From NCBI RefSeq assembly GCF_011764445.1, contig NZ_BLPG01000002.1, positions 496,001 through 560,000 on the forward strand: a stretch of 64,000 bases of DNA. Direction: 5' to 3'. This DNA comes from Phytohabitans rumicis. Lineage in GTDB: Bacteria > Actinomycetota > Actinomycetes > Mycobacteriales > Micromonosporaceae. Under the pieces are notes generated by a model that worked only from the letters and a program-made list of their open reading frames with translations, did no database searches and was not told the origin of the DNA. Position 1 is the first letter of the stretch, and every line of letters starts with the position of its first letter. Positions 9,134 to 17,163 of the stretch are shown here, in pieces. The position numbers and the translations under genes were made by a program.

Positions 9134-9259
9134 AACGGCTACTTCTATCCGCCCGGTATCCGAGCGTTCGGGCCCGACTAGCCAAAACGGCGTCGCGGCT
9201 TCCTCAGAGTACGCCCACCGGCAAGCCCAGAACCGCGCCAACAATCCGGCCGTACCCGT

Positions 9260-10300
9260 TCATGTGCCGTCGGCGAGCACGTCCTGAACCTGAGCGATCC
9301 GGCTGGTAAGTCGCCGCGCCCATTCGAGCTCTTGTGCGGTGGCGGCGAGGTGGCGCCGGGCCGCGTCCGGGTCGTCGAGCAGGGCCACCCAGACCGAGAC
9401 GGACCACAGTGGCTGCCGTGCCATGGCCAGCGGTATGGCGGCCCGCTCGTACGGTGACAGCCTCGCGCCGAGGCCGGATTCGTAGGCGCCGACCAGGTCG
9501 GTGAGTGGCGTCGGGTCGGTGGTGATGTCGGTGATGTCGACGCTGGTGAAGTACAGGGTGAGCGCGAGATCATCGGTTCGCGGGCGGTCGGCGAGGAAGT
9601 CGAAGTCGGTGACCAGGGCGACCTGCCCGTGACGGAACCGGACGTTGTTGTCCCAGAAGTCGCCGTGCACGAGCTGACGGCGGGGCTGGACGGGGCCGTC
9701 CCGCTCGTGCTGGGCGAGGGTTTCGGCGAGCTCGTCGGCCAGGTCGGCCAGCCGCGCCTCGGCAGGAGTCGGCTGCCAGCCGCGGATGCGGCCGGTCCCA
9801 GCGGCGACGGCCTCCACGAGGCCATCGACGTCGACGTAGTTGGCGAACCGGGCTGCCGCCGTGGCCGGGCTGGACGGGAACGCCCGCAGCAGCGCGTGGA
9901 TGCGCCCCAGCACCGCCAGCCCCGTTCGTACGCTGGTCAGCGTGTTCATCGTGGCCGGCGCGGCCACGTACGGTTCAACCTCCACGACCCGGCCCTCGAA
10001 GGTCTCCCAGCCGCGGCCGCCGGCCGCCGGGATGGGCTCAGCGCAGGGCACGCCATGGCTGGCGAGATGCTGACGGACCGCGTGGAGGGCGGCCACCCGC
10101 CGGCCGGTCACAAACGGCCGGTAAACCCGCGCCACCCGCAGCGACCGGCCATCGGTGACCAGCAGGCTCAGATTGCACGAACCGCCCAGGTCCGGCGCCG
10201 GTCCGGCCAGCCACACGCCCCAGTTCGCCCGCAGGAACCCTTCGAGACCCGCCGAGACGACGGCCCTGGTACCCCGCTGGCCGCCTGCCGCGTCATCCAC
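9260..10300 (-). CDS. APH-fold phosphotransferase
   Basis: The 346-residue protein belongs to the aminoglycoside phosphotransferase / choline kinase-like superfamily. Visible motifs: an N-lobe with LRVARVY (ATP-binding Lys position replaced by Arg), the catalytic loop LVHGDFWDNNV (H-G-D-x4-N), and the metal-binding VTDFDF. It would phosphorylate a small hydroxylated substrate (homoserine, choline, a sugar or an antibiotic); which one cannot be told. No neighbour suggests a pathway. GTG-type starts are possible; the annotated ATG gives a normal family length. Confidence 0.8.
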   Translation of the reverse strand: MDDAAGGQRGTRAVVSAGLEGFLRANWGVWLAGPAPDLGGSCNLSLLVTDGRSLRVARVYRPFVTGRRVAALHAVRQHLASHGVPCAEPIPAAGGRGWETFEGRVVEVEPYVAAPATMNTLTSVRTGLAVLGRIHALLRAFPSSPATAAARFANYVDVDGLVEAVAAGTGRIRGWQPTPAEARLADLADELAETLAQHERDGPVQPRRQLVHGDFWDNNVRFRHGQVALVTDFDFLADRPRTDDLALTLYFTSVDITDITTDPTPLTDLVGAYESGLGARLSPYERAAIPLAMARQPLWSVSVWVALLDDPDAARRHLAATAQELEWARRLTSRIAQVQDVLADGT

Positions 10301-10759
10301 GGCCCGAAGCCTAGACCGGACGCGGTCAGGGTCGTCGGGCTTACTTGATCATCGACTGCTGCCGTTGGCGCCGCCTGTCCAACCCACGGCCGTTTGCCCT
10401 TGATCCGCGCGGGAGTCCTTGATCGACGACGGTGGGGACATCGCGGTCGGCCCCGAGCCCGCACCGGACCCGCTGGGCTGGATCCGCGCCCGCTATCGGT
10501 GATCGCCACGCCCCAGTAGGGACCCTCTTGAGAACGCGGAGCCGCGGGTGAACCCCGGCCACGGATGCGGGTCGCCGCACATGGGTCACCCGCAGCGAGT
10601 TCTGTCCGATGTGGACCTCAAGAGCTCCGGATGGCCGGGAGCGGCCCCGTGTCAGAAAGTTCGCCGACCCGCCGGCGACACGCGCGAGCTACTCCCTGAT
10701 CAACAAATTGGCCGCTCGACAGGGCGGCGATCTTCGGACGCCTGTACGAGAATTGAGGA
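10301..10759. other. Gene-free 459-bp stretch with repeat remnants upstream of the 13E12 element
   Basis: No intact gene. It holds half of the GATCAAGGG-type repeat (10384-10428), a short match to the hairpin family seen at 53.6 kb (CCCAGTAGGGACCCT, 10512-10526), and a 75-base segment ending in a stop at 10502 that reads ...APDPLGWIRARYR, possibly the tail of a destroyed gene. From about 10676 onward it is nearly identical to sequence at 34491, the leader shared by both 13E12 copies. Confidence 0.6.
10384..10428. repeat. Half copy of the dispersed GATCAAGGG inverted repeat
   Basis: Contains CCACGGCCGTTTGCCCTTGA followed by TCCGCGCGGGAGTCCTTGAT and CGACG: the right-hand arm of the element that is complete at 34268, 53411 and 53831. 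The left arm is not recognisable here. Confidence 0.6.
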
Positions 10760-11998
10760 GTGATGCCGGACGTGTTGACGCAGCTCAAGGCCACGGCCGA
10801 CGCGAGCGTCCACACACCAACCTGGTCGCTACGCGACGACGAACTCGTCGAATCCTTGGACGCCGTCCACGCCATCACCCAGGCCGTCGTGGCGTTGCAG
10901 TCGCGGCTGGTTCGGGAGATCGACAGCCGGGGTCTCGCGGTTGCGCAGCACGCCTCCAGCACGAAAGCATGGCTGCGCGAGCATTTGCGGATCAGTCCGC
11001 ACGCGGCCAAGCGGATGCTGGAGCTGGCCCAGGCGTTGGACGCGCGGCCGGTGTTGGCCAAGGCGGTCGCCGACGGTCTGGTGAACACCGAGCAGGCGCA
11101 GGTGATCGCGGCCGCGCTACAGCGTCTTCCCGCCGACGTGGTGGGCAAGGCGGAGAAGGCCATGATTGGTCGGGCCGCCGAGTTCGAGCCGAACACGCTG
11201 CGCCGTTACGGCGAGGGCATCCTCGCGTATGTGGCGCCGGAGCTTGCCGAGGCTGCCGACGCGGAGGCGTTGGAGCGGATGGAGGCCAGGGCGCGGCAGA
11301 CGCGGGCGTTCCATCTGACCCGGCACGGTGACGGACGGGTGCGGCTGACGGGCTGGCTGGACGAGGACGGCGCGGCGACGGTGAACGCAGCGTTGGATCC
11401 GTTGTGCGCTCCGCGTCATGACGTGGATGTGCGCACCCCGGCCCAACGTCGCGCTGATGCGTTGGTCGAGATCTGCGACCTGGCGATGCGGACCGAGGAC
11501 CTGCCGGAGAACGGTGGGGAGCGGCCGCACGTGGTGGTCACGGTGTCGTTGGACGTGCTGCGCCTGGCCCTTGGCGTAGGCACCCTGGACACCGGTGAGC
11601 GGCTCAGTCCGGAGCAGGTGCGCCGGCTGGCCTGCGACGCCAAAATCATCCCCGCCATCCTGGGTGGCGATGGGCAGATCCTCGACCTGGGCCGCACCCG
11701 ACGGTTGATCAGCGGACCGTTGCGGCGGGCGCTGGAGTTGCGGGACAAGGGCTGCGCGTTCCCCGGCTGCGACCGGCCACCGCGCTGGTGTCACGGGCAC
11801 CACGTCCGGTCGTGGGCCGACGGCGGGCCTACCACGTTGGACAACAGCGTCATGCTCTGCGGCTACCACCATAGGCTGATCCACCGTGGACATTGGACGG
11901 TCCGGATCGCGGCGGACGGGATGCCCGAGTTCATCCCACCCGCCTATGTGGACCTGGAGCGCCGACCGCGGCGGAACACCTACCACCAACGCGAATGA
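10760..11998 (+). CDS. 13E12-repeat family protein: DUF222 plus HNH endonuclease
   Basis: The 412-residue protein has an N-terminal helical DUF222 domain (about 10-300, including the conserved AKRMLELAQALDARPVLAKA and TRHGDGRVRLTGWLDEDGAA) and a C-terminal HNH nuclease (about 335-390: CAFPGCDRPPRWCHGHHVRS, DGGPTTLDNSVMLCGYHH) with both CxxC-like metal ligands and the H-H/N/H residues intact. REP13E12-type genes occur in many copies in actinobacterial genomes and behave like selfish or homing elements. The start region (GAGGAG overlapping GTG-ATG) is duplicated at 34.5 kb. A deaminase remnant immediately downstream suggests insertion into an older gene. Confidence 0.9.
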   Translation: MMPDVLTQLKATADASVHTPTWSLRDDELVESLDAVHAITQAVVALQSRLVREIDSRGLAVAQHASSTKAWLREHLRISPHAAKRMLELAQALDARPVLAKAVADGLVNTEQAQVIAAALQRLPADVVGKAEKAMIGRAAEFEPNTLRRYGEGILAYVAPELAEAADAEALERMEARARQTRAFHLTRHGDGRVRLTGWLDEDGAATVNAALDPLCAPRHDVDVRTPAQRRADALVEICDLAMRTEDLPENGGERPHVVVTVSLDVLRLALGVGTLDTGERLSPEQVRRLACDAKIIPAILGGDGQILDLGRTRRLISGPLRRALELRDKGCAFPGCDRPPRWCHGHHVRSWADGGPTTLDNSVMLCGYHHRLIHRGHWTVRIAADGMPEFIPPAYVDLERRPRRNTYHQRE

Positions 11999-12051
11999 GG
12001 GACCAGGCAGGTCGCTCGCTCGCACCCGTCCTCCGGGGCGACAACCACACC

Positions 12052-12302
12052 ATGGCGCCCGAGCTGCTCCTCATCGGCGCGGCGGCCGCTCAGGGCGCCT
12101 ACGAGCTCGACACGATCGTCGCCGTGGGCGACCGCGACCGGGGAGTTGTTCCCCGTGCGGCCGGTGCCGCCAGGTCCTGCTCGACTACTTCGCCGCCCTC
12201 AAGGTCATCGTCGGTGACGGCGACCGCGTCCGAACGGTCCACATCACCGACTTGCTGCCCGAAAGCTACGTCTGGGCCGACCACCAGCTCGACGCCGAGT
12301 AA
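12052..12302 (+). pseudogene. C-terminal remnant of a cytidine (blasticidin-type) deaminase
   Basis: Adding one G to the G4 run at 12140-12143 joins two frames into ~83 residues: IGAAAAQGAYELDTIVAVGD, then SPCGRCRQVLLDYF, then ITDLLPESYVWADHQLDAE. PCGRCRQVL is the zinc-binding PCxxC motif of cytidine deaminases, and the YVWADHQ tail is typical of an actinobacterial subgroup. The N-terminal ~45-50 residues are absent: the expected C/H-A-E zinc ligand is replaced by MAPEL, and sequence before about 12040 has no match to the family. The remnant begins directly after the 13E12 gene stop, so the element probably replaced the 5' end. The stop overlaps the convergent hydrolase gene. Confidence 0.6.
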
Positions 12303-13138
12303 GCCGAGTAAATCGAGCGGAGCCAGTCGAGGGCGGCCACGCCGGAGCCGAGGATCGAGATGTGGCCGTCGTCCGGGCGCAGCCACAGCTCCGCCGAGCG
12401 CCAGTGCCGTACCAGCCAGTCGGCGTGCGCCCGCGGCGCGACCCGGTCCTCGGCGCCGTGCACGAACAGGATCGGCGCGGTTGCCCGCTCGCGGTCGTAC
12501 CCGACCGGCGCGACATAGGCCAGCTCGTCGTCCAGCATGCCGTCGGGGCCGCCCGCGAGGGCCTTCCCGGCGATGGCGCCGAGCCAGGACCAGTCGCCGT
12601 CGAGCGCGGCGTGATCCGCGGGCGTGAACTCCTCCGGATCCCACTCGGTGGCCGCCAGGTGGGCCACGAGCGCCGCCCGGCCCTCGGCCGCCGCGCGCAG
12701 CAGCGCCACGCACGCCGGGGCCATGCCGGCGTACCAGTCGAGCTCGCCGGCGTCGTACGGTGCCATGGCGGAGACGCACACCGCGGCGAGGACCCGGTCG
12801 GGCAGCAGGGCGGCGCAGGCCAGGGCGTGGGTGGCGCCGCCGGAGTGCCCCATCACCGCGAACCGGTCGATGCCCAGGGCGTCCGCGACCGCGGCGACGT
12901 CGGCGGCGGCCGCGGCGACGTTGCGGCCGGGGCGGGGCGTGGAACGGCCGTACCCGGGGCGGTCGTATGACACGAAGCGGAGGCCGCGCTCGGCGGCGGC
13001 GGGCAGCAGGGGCGCCGGCGGCTCGCCGGTGTTCGGCGTGCCGTGCAGCCAGACGACGGGCAGTTCGCCGTCCGTGGCCGTGTCGTGGACGTGCAGCCGG
13101 CGTCCGCCCGCCAGATCGAGATCGCTCTCCGTCGTCAT
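12266..13138 (-). CDS. Alpha/beta hydrolase
   Basis: The 290-residue cytoplasmic protein has the canonical fold: VVWLHGTPNTG (oxyanion HG), SYDRPGYGRST, the nucleophile elbow VMGHSGGATHA (G-x-S-x-G), an acid in FVHGAEDRVAP and the catalytic His in RPDDGHIS. It resembles proline-iminopeptidase or esterase-like hydrolases without a cap signature I can assign; substrate unknown. ATG start; the C-terminus (YSASSWWSAQT) overlaps the deaminase remnant by 37 bases on the other strand. Confidence 0.85.
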   Translation of the reverse strand: MTTESDLDLAGGRRLHVHDTATDGELPVVWLHGTPNTGEPPAPLLPAAAERGLRFVSYDRPGYGRSTPRPGRNVAAAAADVAAVADALGIDRFAVMGHSGGATHALACAALLPDRVLAAVCVSAMAPYDAGELDWYAGMAPACVALLRAAAEGRAALVAHLAATEWDPEEFTPADHAALDGDWSWLGAIAGKALAGGPDGMLDDELAYVAPVGYDRERATAPILFVHGAEDRVAPRAHADWLVRHWRSAELWLRPDDGHISILGSGVAALDWLRSIYSAYSASSWWSAQT

Positions 13139-13207
13139 CGGGCCAATCCTAGAAGCCGGCCAACGCCAGAAGTCGGGCCGACCCGAGGGCTAGGGCGTGT
13201 CTGGCCG

Positions 13208-13801
13208 TCAGCGGCTGAGCAGGGCGGCCAGCAGTTGGGCGAGCCAGGCGCGGGCGGCGGGTACGTCGCCGTCGAGGAGGAGTTGGACGGTGACGCCGTC
13301 GTAGGCGGCGACGACCGCGCGGGCCGCGGCCGGGATGTCGCCGATGGCGGGCGGCAGGGCGAGGCGGTCGTGGATGGCGTCGAGGCGGCGTTCGATCGCG
13401 GCGCGCAACTGGTCGCGGTGCGCGGCCAGCCGCTCAGCGGTCGCCGGGTAGCGGGCCGCGTGGAGCAGGAAGTCGTTCTTGATCAACAGCCAGTCGCGGT
13501 CCAGGAGCAGGGTGGCGGTGGCGCGTTCGATGACCACGGTCAAGGAATCGACGGACAGATCGTCGGCGGCGAGGGCCTCCGCGACCTGGCCGGCGATCAG
13601 GGCGGCGCGCTCGTCGTACAGGGCGAAGAAGAGCTCGTCGAGGCTGCCGAAGTTGGAGTAGAACGCCCCGCGCGTGTAGCCGGCGGCCTGGCAGACGTCT
13701 TCGACGCTGACGTGGCCGAAGCCCTTGTCGGCGAACACCCGGAACGCCGCGTCGAGCAGCCGGGCGCGGGTCTCGGCGCGCCGCTTCGTGACCCGGACCA
13801 T
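13208..13801 (-). CDS. TetR-family transcriptional repressor
   Basis: The 197-residue protein has a TetR DNA-binding domain (about 8-55: RLLDAAFRVFADKGFGHVSV, then VCQAAGYTRGAFYSNF with the recognition helix) and a helical ligand-binding domain. I set the start at the ATG at 13801, where the homology begins; the frame runs far upstream only as antisense of the dehydrogenase. It is divergent from the flavin dehydrogenase gene, separated by 66 bases filled by three tandem palindromic repeats, so autoregulation and repression of the dehydrogenase are likely. The inducer is unknown. Confidence 0.9.
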   Translation of the reverse strand: MVRVTKRRAETRARLLDAAFRVFADKGFGHVSVEDVCQAAGYTRGAFYSNFGSLDELFFALYDERAALIAGQVAEALAADDLSVDSLTVVIERATATLLLDRDWLLIKNDFLLHAARYPATAERLAAHRDQLRAAIERRLDAIHDRLALPPAIGDIPAAARAVVAAYDGVTVQLLLDGDVPAARAWLAQLLAALLSR

Positions 13802-13812
13802 GACGGAAAGCC

Positions 13813-13867
13813 TATCCGATACACAGATGTATCCGAGACGCAGATGTATCCGATACAGTTCTGTATC
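13813..13867. promoter_or_regulatory. Operator array: three 17-bp repeats between TetR and flavin dehydrogenase
   Basis: TATCCGATACACAGATG (13813), TATCCGAGACGCAGATG (13830) and TATCCGATACAGTTCTG (13847) follow each other without a gap and end in TATCG. Repeats 1 and 3 build palindromes across the joints: GATACA-CAGA-TGTATC (13818-13833) and GATACAGTTCTGTATC (13852-13867). The second is degenerate. The last palindrome abuts the GTG start at 13868. Confidence 0.8.
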
Positions 13868-15538
13868 GTGGATGCGGATGTCATCGTCGTCGGCGCCGGC
13901 CTGGCAGGGCTGGTCGCCGCCCATGAGCTCACCAGCACCGGCCGTACGGTCGCCCTGGTCGACCAGGAGAACGCGGCCAACCTCGGCGGGCAGGCGTACT
14001 GGTCGTTCGGCGGCCTCTTCCTGGTCGACACGCCGGAGCAGCGCCGTCTGCGGGTCCGCGACTCGCTGGAGCTGGCCTGGAACGACTGGCAGGGCAGCGC
14101 CCAGTTCGACCGCCTGCACGACGAGGACGCCTGGGCGATCAAGTGGGCCCGCGCGTACGTCGAGTTCGCGGCCGGCGAGAAACGCGAATGGTTGCTCGCC
14201 CACGGCGTCCGGTTCCTGCCCACCGTCGGCTGGGCCGAGCGCGGCGACCTGCGCGCCAACGGCCACGGCAACTCCGTGCCGCGCTTCCACGTCGCCTGGG
14301 GTACGGGCACCGGCGTGGTCGAGCCGTTCGTCCGCTCCGCCCAGCGGGCCGCGGAGGCGGGCCTGCTCCGCTTCTACCACCGCCACCGGGTCGACGAGCT
14401 GGTCCTGACCGGCGGCGCGGCAACCGGCGTACGCGGCGCGGTGCTCGCCGCCGACGACGCGCCGCGCGGCGTCACGTCCAGCCGGGAGGCGGCCGGCGCG
14501 TTCGAGCTGTCCGCGCAGGCGGTCATCGTCACCACCGGTGGCATCGGCGCCAACCACGACATGGTCCGCAGCTTCTGGCCGGACCGCCTCGGCCGGCCGC
14601 CGGCCCACATGGTGACCGGCGTGCCCGCGTACGTCGACGGGCGGATGCTCGACATCGCGGCCGGCGCCGGCGTACGGCTGGTCAACCGGGACCGCATGTG
14701 GCACTACACCGAGGGCGTCCAGAACTGGAACCCGATCTGGCCCGGACACGGCATCCGCATCCTGCCCGGCCCCTCCTCGCTGTGGCTCGACGCCCTCGGC
14801 CGCCGCCTGCCGGCGCCATGCCTTCCCGGGTACGACACGCTCGGCACTCTGCGGCACCTGCGTACCGCGCCGGACCTCGCCGGGCACGACCACTCCTGGT
14901 TCATCCTCACCCAGAAGATCATCGAGAAGGAGTTCGCGCTGTCCGGGTCGGAGCAGAACCCGGACATCACCAGCAAGGACCGGCGTGCCTTCCTGCGCGA
15001 ACGCGTCCTCGGCAAGGGCGCGCCCGGCCCGGTCGAGGCGTTCAAGCGGCACGGCGCGGACTTCGTCGTCGCGGACACCCTCGACGAGCTGGTGGCCCGG
15101 ATGAACCAGCTCACCGACGAGCCGCTGCTGGACACCGCCGCGATCCGCGCCCAGATCGAGGCGCGCGACCTGCAGGTCGCCAACCCGTTCAGCAAGGACG
15201 CCCAGATCCAGGGCATCCGTAACGCCCGCCGGTACATCGGCGACCGGCTCGGCCGTACCGTCGCGCCGCACCGCCTGCTCGACCCGGCCGCCGGCCCGCT
15301 GATCGGCGTGAAGCTGCACGTGCTGACCCGCAAGACGCTCGGCGGCATCCAGACCGACCTGGACTCCCGCGCGCTCGGCGCGGACGGGCAGCCGATCCCC
15401 GGCCTCTACGCCGCGGGCGAGGTCGCCGGCTTCGGCGGTGGCGGCGCGCACGGCTACAACGCCCTGGAGGGCACCTTCCTCGGCGGTTGCCTCTTCTCCG
15501 GCCGTACCGCCGGCCGCGCCGCCACCCGCGCCCTTTGA
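13868..15538 (+). CDS. FAD-dependent dehydrogenase (FAD_binding_2; ketosteroid-dehydrogenase-like)
   Basis: The 556-residue flavoprotein begins at once with the Rossmann strand DVIVVGAGLAGLVAAHEL (GxGxxG) and the E/D-type second strand VALVDQE, and ends with the FAD-binding GLYAAGEVAGFGGGGAHGYN and ALEGTFLGGCLFSG. It belongs to the fumarate reductase / 3-ketosteroid-delta1-dehydrogenase superfamily, in the subgroup annotated 'FAD-binding dehydrogenase'. The substrate is unknown, but the divergent TetR and the downstream catabolic genes suggest an aromatic or alicyclic compound. The GTG start has no ribosome site and follows the operator directly, so the mRNA may be leaderless. A hairpin terminator follows the stop. 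Confidence 0.85.
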   Translation: MDADVIVVGAGLAGLVAAHELTSTGRTVALVDQENAANLGGQAYWSFGGLFLVDTPEQRRLRVRDSLELAWNDWQGSAQFDRLHDEDAWAIKWARAYVEFAAGEKREWLLAHGVRFLPTVGWAERGDLRANGHGNSVPRFHVAWGTGTGVVEPFVRSAQRAAEAGLLRFYHRHRVDELVLTGGAATGVRGAVLAADDAPRGVTSSREAAGAFELSAQAVIVTTGGIGANHDMVRSFWPDRLGRPPAHMVTGVPAYVDGRMLDIAAGAGVRLVNRDRMWHYTEGVQNWNPIWPGHGIRILPGPSSLWLDALGRRLPAPCLPGYDTLGTLRHLRTAPDLAGHDHSWFILTQKIIEKEFALSGSEQNPDITSKDRRAFLRERVLGKGAPGPVEAFKRHGADFVVADTLDELVARMNQLTDEPLLDTAAIRAQIEARDLQVANPFSKDAQIQGIRNARRYIGDRLGRTVAPHRLLDPAAGPLIGVKLHVLTRKTLGGIQTDLDSRALGADGQPIPGLYAAGEVAGFGGGGAHGYNALEGTFLGGCLFSGRTAGRAATRAL

Positions 15539-15539
15539 C

Positions 15540-15564
15540 GGCTGGGCCACGGCCGGGCCCAGCC
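15540..15564 (+). terminator. Hairpin after the flavin dehydrogenase gene
   Basis: A perfect 9-bp stem, GGCTGGGCC / GGCCCAGCC, with a 7-base loop starts two bases after the stop codon. There is no U-tract, as is usual for GC-rich actinobacterial terminators. Confidence 0.7.
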
Positions 15565-15575
15565 ACACCACACGG

Positions 15576-15626
15576 TTGACTTTGCCGACAAGATTGTCAA
15601 CACTTTTGCCACCCATCTGTTGACAA
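15576..15626 (+). promoter_or_regulatory. Promoter/operator region of the GalB-GalC-like operon
   Basis: TTGACT (15576-15581) could be a -35 box; no convincing -10 box is visible. Two overlapping inverted repeats follow: GACAA-GA-TTGTC (15587-15598) and TTGTCAACA (15594-15602) facing TGTTGACAA (15618-15626) across 15 bases. TTGTC-type inverted repeats resemble GntR/FadR-family operators, but no GntR gene is in the window. Confidence 0.5.
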
Positions 15627-15637
15627 GGGGAGCAACC

Positions 15638-16411
15638 GTGGCGGTGATCGCGATCTTAGGACTGGGCGAGGCCGGCCGGATCTACGCCCGCGACCTGCGG
15701 GCCGCCGGGTGCACCGTGCGGGGCTTCGACCCGTACGCGCGCCTCGACATCGAAGACGCCCCTGGCGTCGACCAGGTGCCGACCGCGCCAGACGCGATGG
15801 CCGGGGCGGACCTGGTCATCAGCCTGGTCGGCGCCCGCGCCGCCGAGGCGGTCGCCCGCGCGGCACTGCCGCACTGCCCGAGGCACGCCGTGTACGCCGA
15901 CCTCAACACCGGTTCGCCGGCGTTGAAACGGACCGTGGCGGCGACGGCGGCCGCGCGGGGCGTCGCGTTCGCCGACGTCGCGGTCCTGGCACCGGTCCCC
16001 CGCCGGGGTGCCGGCACGCCGCTCATCGCCAGCGGCACCGGCGCCGGCGCCTTCGCCGACCTGGTCCGGCCCGTGGGCGTACCGGTGGAGACCATCCCCG
16101 GCGGGGCCGGCGCGGCGGCGTCCCGCAAGCTGCTGCGCAGCGTCTTCATGAAGGGCCTGGCGGCGGTGCTGCTGGAGTGCGAGGCCGCCGCCGTCGCCGC
16201 GGGGCAGGAGCCGTGGCTGCGCGGCCAGATCGTCGGCGAGCTGTCCGGCGACGCGGGCGCGCTGATCGACCGGCTGGTCGAGGGCAGCAGGACGCACGCC
16301 GCACGCCGGGTCCACGAGATCGACGACGCCGCGGCGTACCTGGACGAACTCGGCCAACCCGCCTGGGTCACGCGCGCCGCCCGCGCCTGGCTCGCCTCTC
16401 TCCTCGATTGA
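15638..16411 (+). CDS. NAD(P)-dependent oxidoreductase with DUF1932 C-terminal domain
   Basis: The 257-residue protein starts with a Rossmann motif (VAVIAILGLGEAGRIYA, G-x-G-x-x-G) of the 6-phosphogluconate/3-hydroxyisobutyrate dehydrogenase family, with DLNTGSPALK and LIASGTGAGAF, and ends in a DUF1932 helical domain (SRKLLRSVFMKGLAAVLLE, with the catalytic Lys position). It should oxidise a hydroxyacid. The GTG at 15638 is preceded by AAGGGGAG at about 5-6 bases and is preferred over the upstream ATG. It is the first gene of a four-gene run with the GalB-like and GalC-like genes. Confidence 0.8.
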   Translation: MAVIAILGLGEAGRIYARDLRAAGCTVRGFDPYARLDIEDAPGVDQVPTAPDAMAGADLVISLVGARAAEAVARAALPHCPRHAVYADLNTGSPALKRTVAATAAARGVAFADVAVLAPVPRRGAGTPLIASGTGAGAFADLVRPVGVPVETIPGGAGAAASRKLLRSVFMKGLAAVLLECEAAAVAAGQEPWLRGQIVGELSGDAGALIDRLVEGSRTHAARRVHEIDDAAAYLDELGQPAWVTRAARAWLASLLD

Positions 16412-16446
16412 CCCGCCCCACTCACGACCGGAAGGCACACCGCGAC

Positions 16447-17163
16447 ATGACCGTACGCAAGATGTTGGTGGTGGGCGCGCACAGCGCCGACTTCGTCTGG
16501 CGCGCCGCGGGCGCGATCGCCAAGCACACCGCGGCCGGCGGCGAAGCCCGGGTGGTGACACTGTCCTACGGCGAACGCGGCGAGTCCGGCGAACTGTGGA
16601 AGGAGCCCGGCCAGACGGTGGAGAACGTCAAGCGGATCCGGCACGCCGAGGCCACCGCGGCGGCGCAGGCGGTGGGGGCCAGCTTCACGTGCTTCGACCT
16701 CGGCGACTACCCGCTGCACGCCTCGCACCAGGACGTGGACCGGCTCGCCGAGCTGATGCGCGAGTTCGCCCCGCACGTCGTGCTCACCCACCCGCCGAGC
16801 GACCCGTTCAACCCGGACCACCCGGTGGCGTACCAGGTGGTCTCGCAGGCCCGGTTGCTCACCTCCGGCGCCGTCGTGGAGGCCGGGTTCCGCACCGCGC
16901 CGCCGTCGGAGTTCCTGGTGTTCGAGCCGCACCAGCCCGACCTGTGCGGCTTCGTCCCGTCGGTGTTCGTCGACATCACCGCGGTGTTCGAGGCGAAGGC
17001 CGCGGCCATGGCCGCGATGAGCGCGCAGGCGTACCTGCGGCAGTACTACACCGAACGCGCCGGGCACCGCGCCAACCACGCCCGCAAGGTCACCGGCGAC
17101 AAGGCGATCCGGCACGCCGAGGCGTTCCAGCGGATCGTCCCGAACGTGGTGGGCGCGCTATGA
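16447..17163 (+). CDS. PIG-L/LmbE-fold protein, probable 4-oxalomesaconate hydratase (GalB-like)
   Basis: The 238-residue protein has the LmbE fold with zinc-site motifs VVGAHSADFVWRAAGAIA (in place of AHPDD) and HPPSDPFNPDHPVAYQ (H-x-x-D-x-N-x-D-H). The AH-x-ADFVWR signature and YGERGESGELWK are, from what I know of the family, characteristic of GalB, which hydrates 4-oxalomesaconate to 4-carboxy-4-hydroxy-2-oxoadipate in gallate/protocatechuate meta-cleavage, rather than of GlcNAc deacetylases. The next gene is a GalC/LigK-type aldolase, which would act on that product, supporting the call. ATG start with GGAAGG 11 bases upstream; the stop overlaps the next start (ATGA). Confidence 0.65.
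   Translation: MTVRKMLVVGAHSADFVWRAAGAIAKHTAAGGEARVVTLSYGERGESGELWKEPGQTVENVKRIRHAEATAAAQAVGASFTCFDLGDYPLHASHQDVDRLAELMREFAPHVVLTHPPSDPFNPDHPVAYQVVSQARLLTSGAVVEAGFRTAPPSEFLVFEPHQPDLCGFVPSVFVDITAVFEAKAAAMAAMSAQAYLRQYYTERAGHRANHARKVTGDKAIRHAEAFQRIVPNVVGAL

Noticed and set aside
13208-15616. A continuous 802-codon minus-strand frame covering TetR and the dehydrogenase antisense
   Set aside because: Only its last 197 codons are a real protein (TetR); the rest is antisense to the FAD dehydrogenase, whose motifs are intact.
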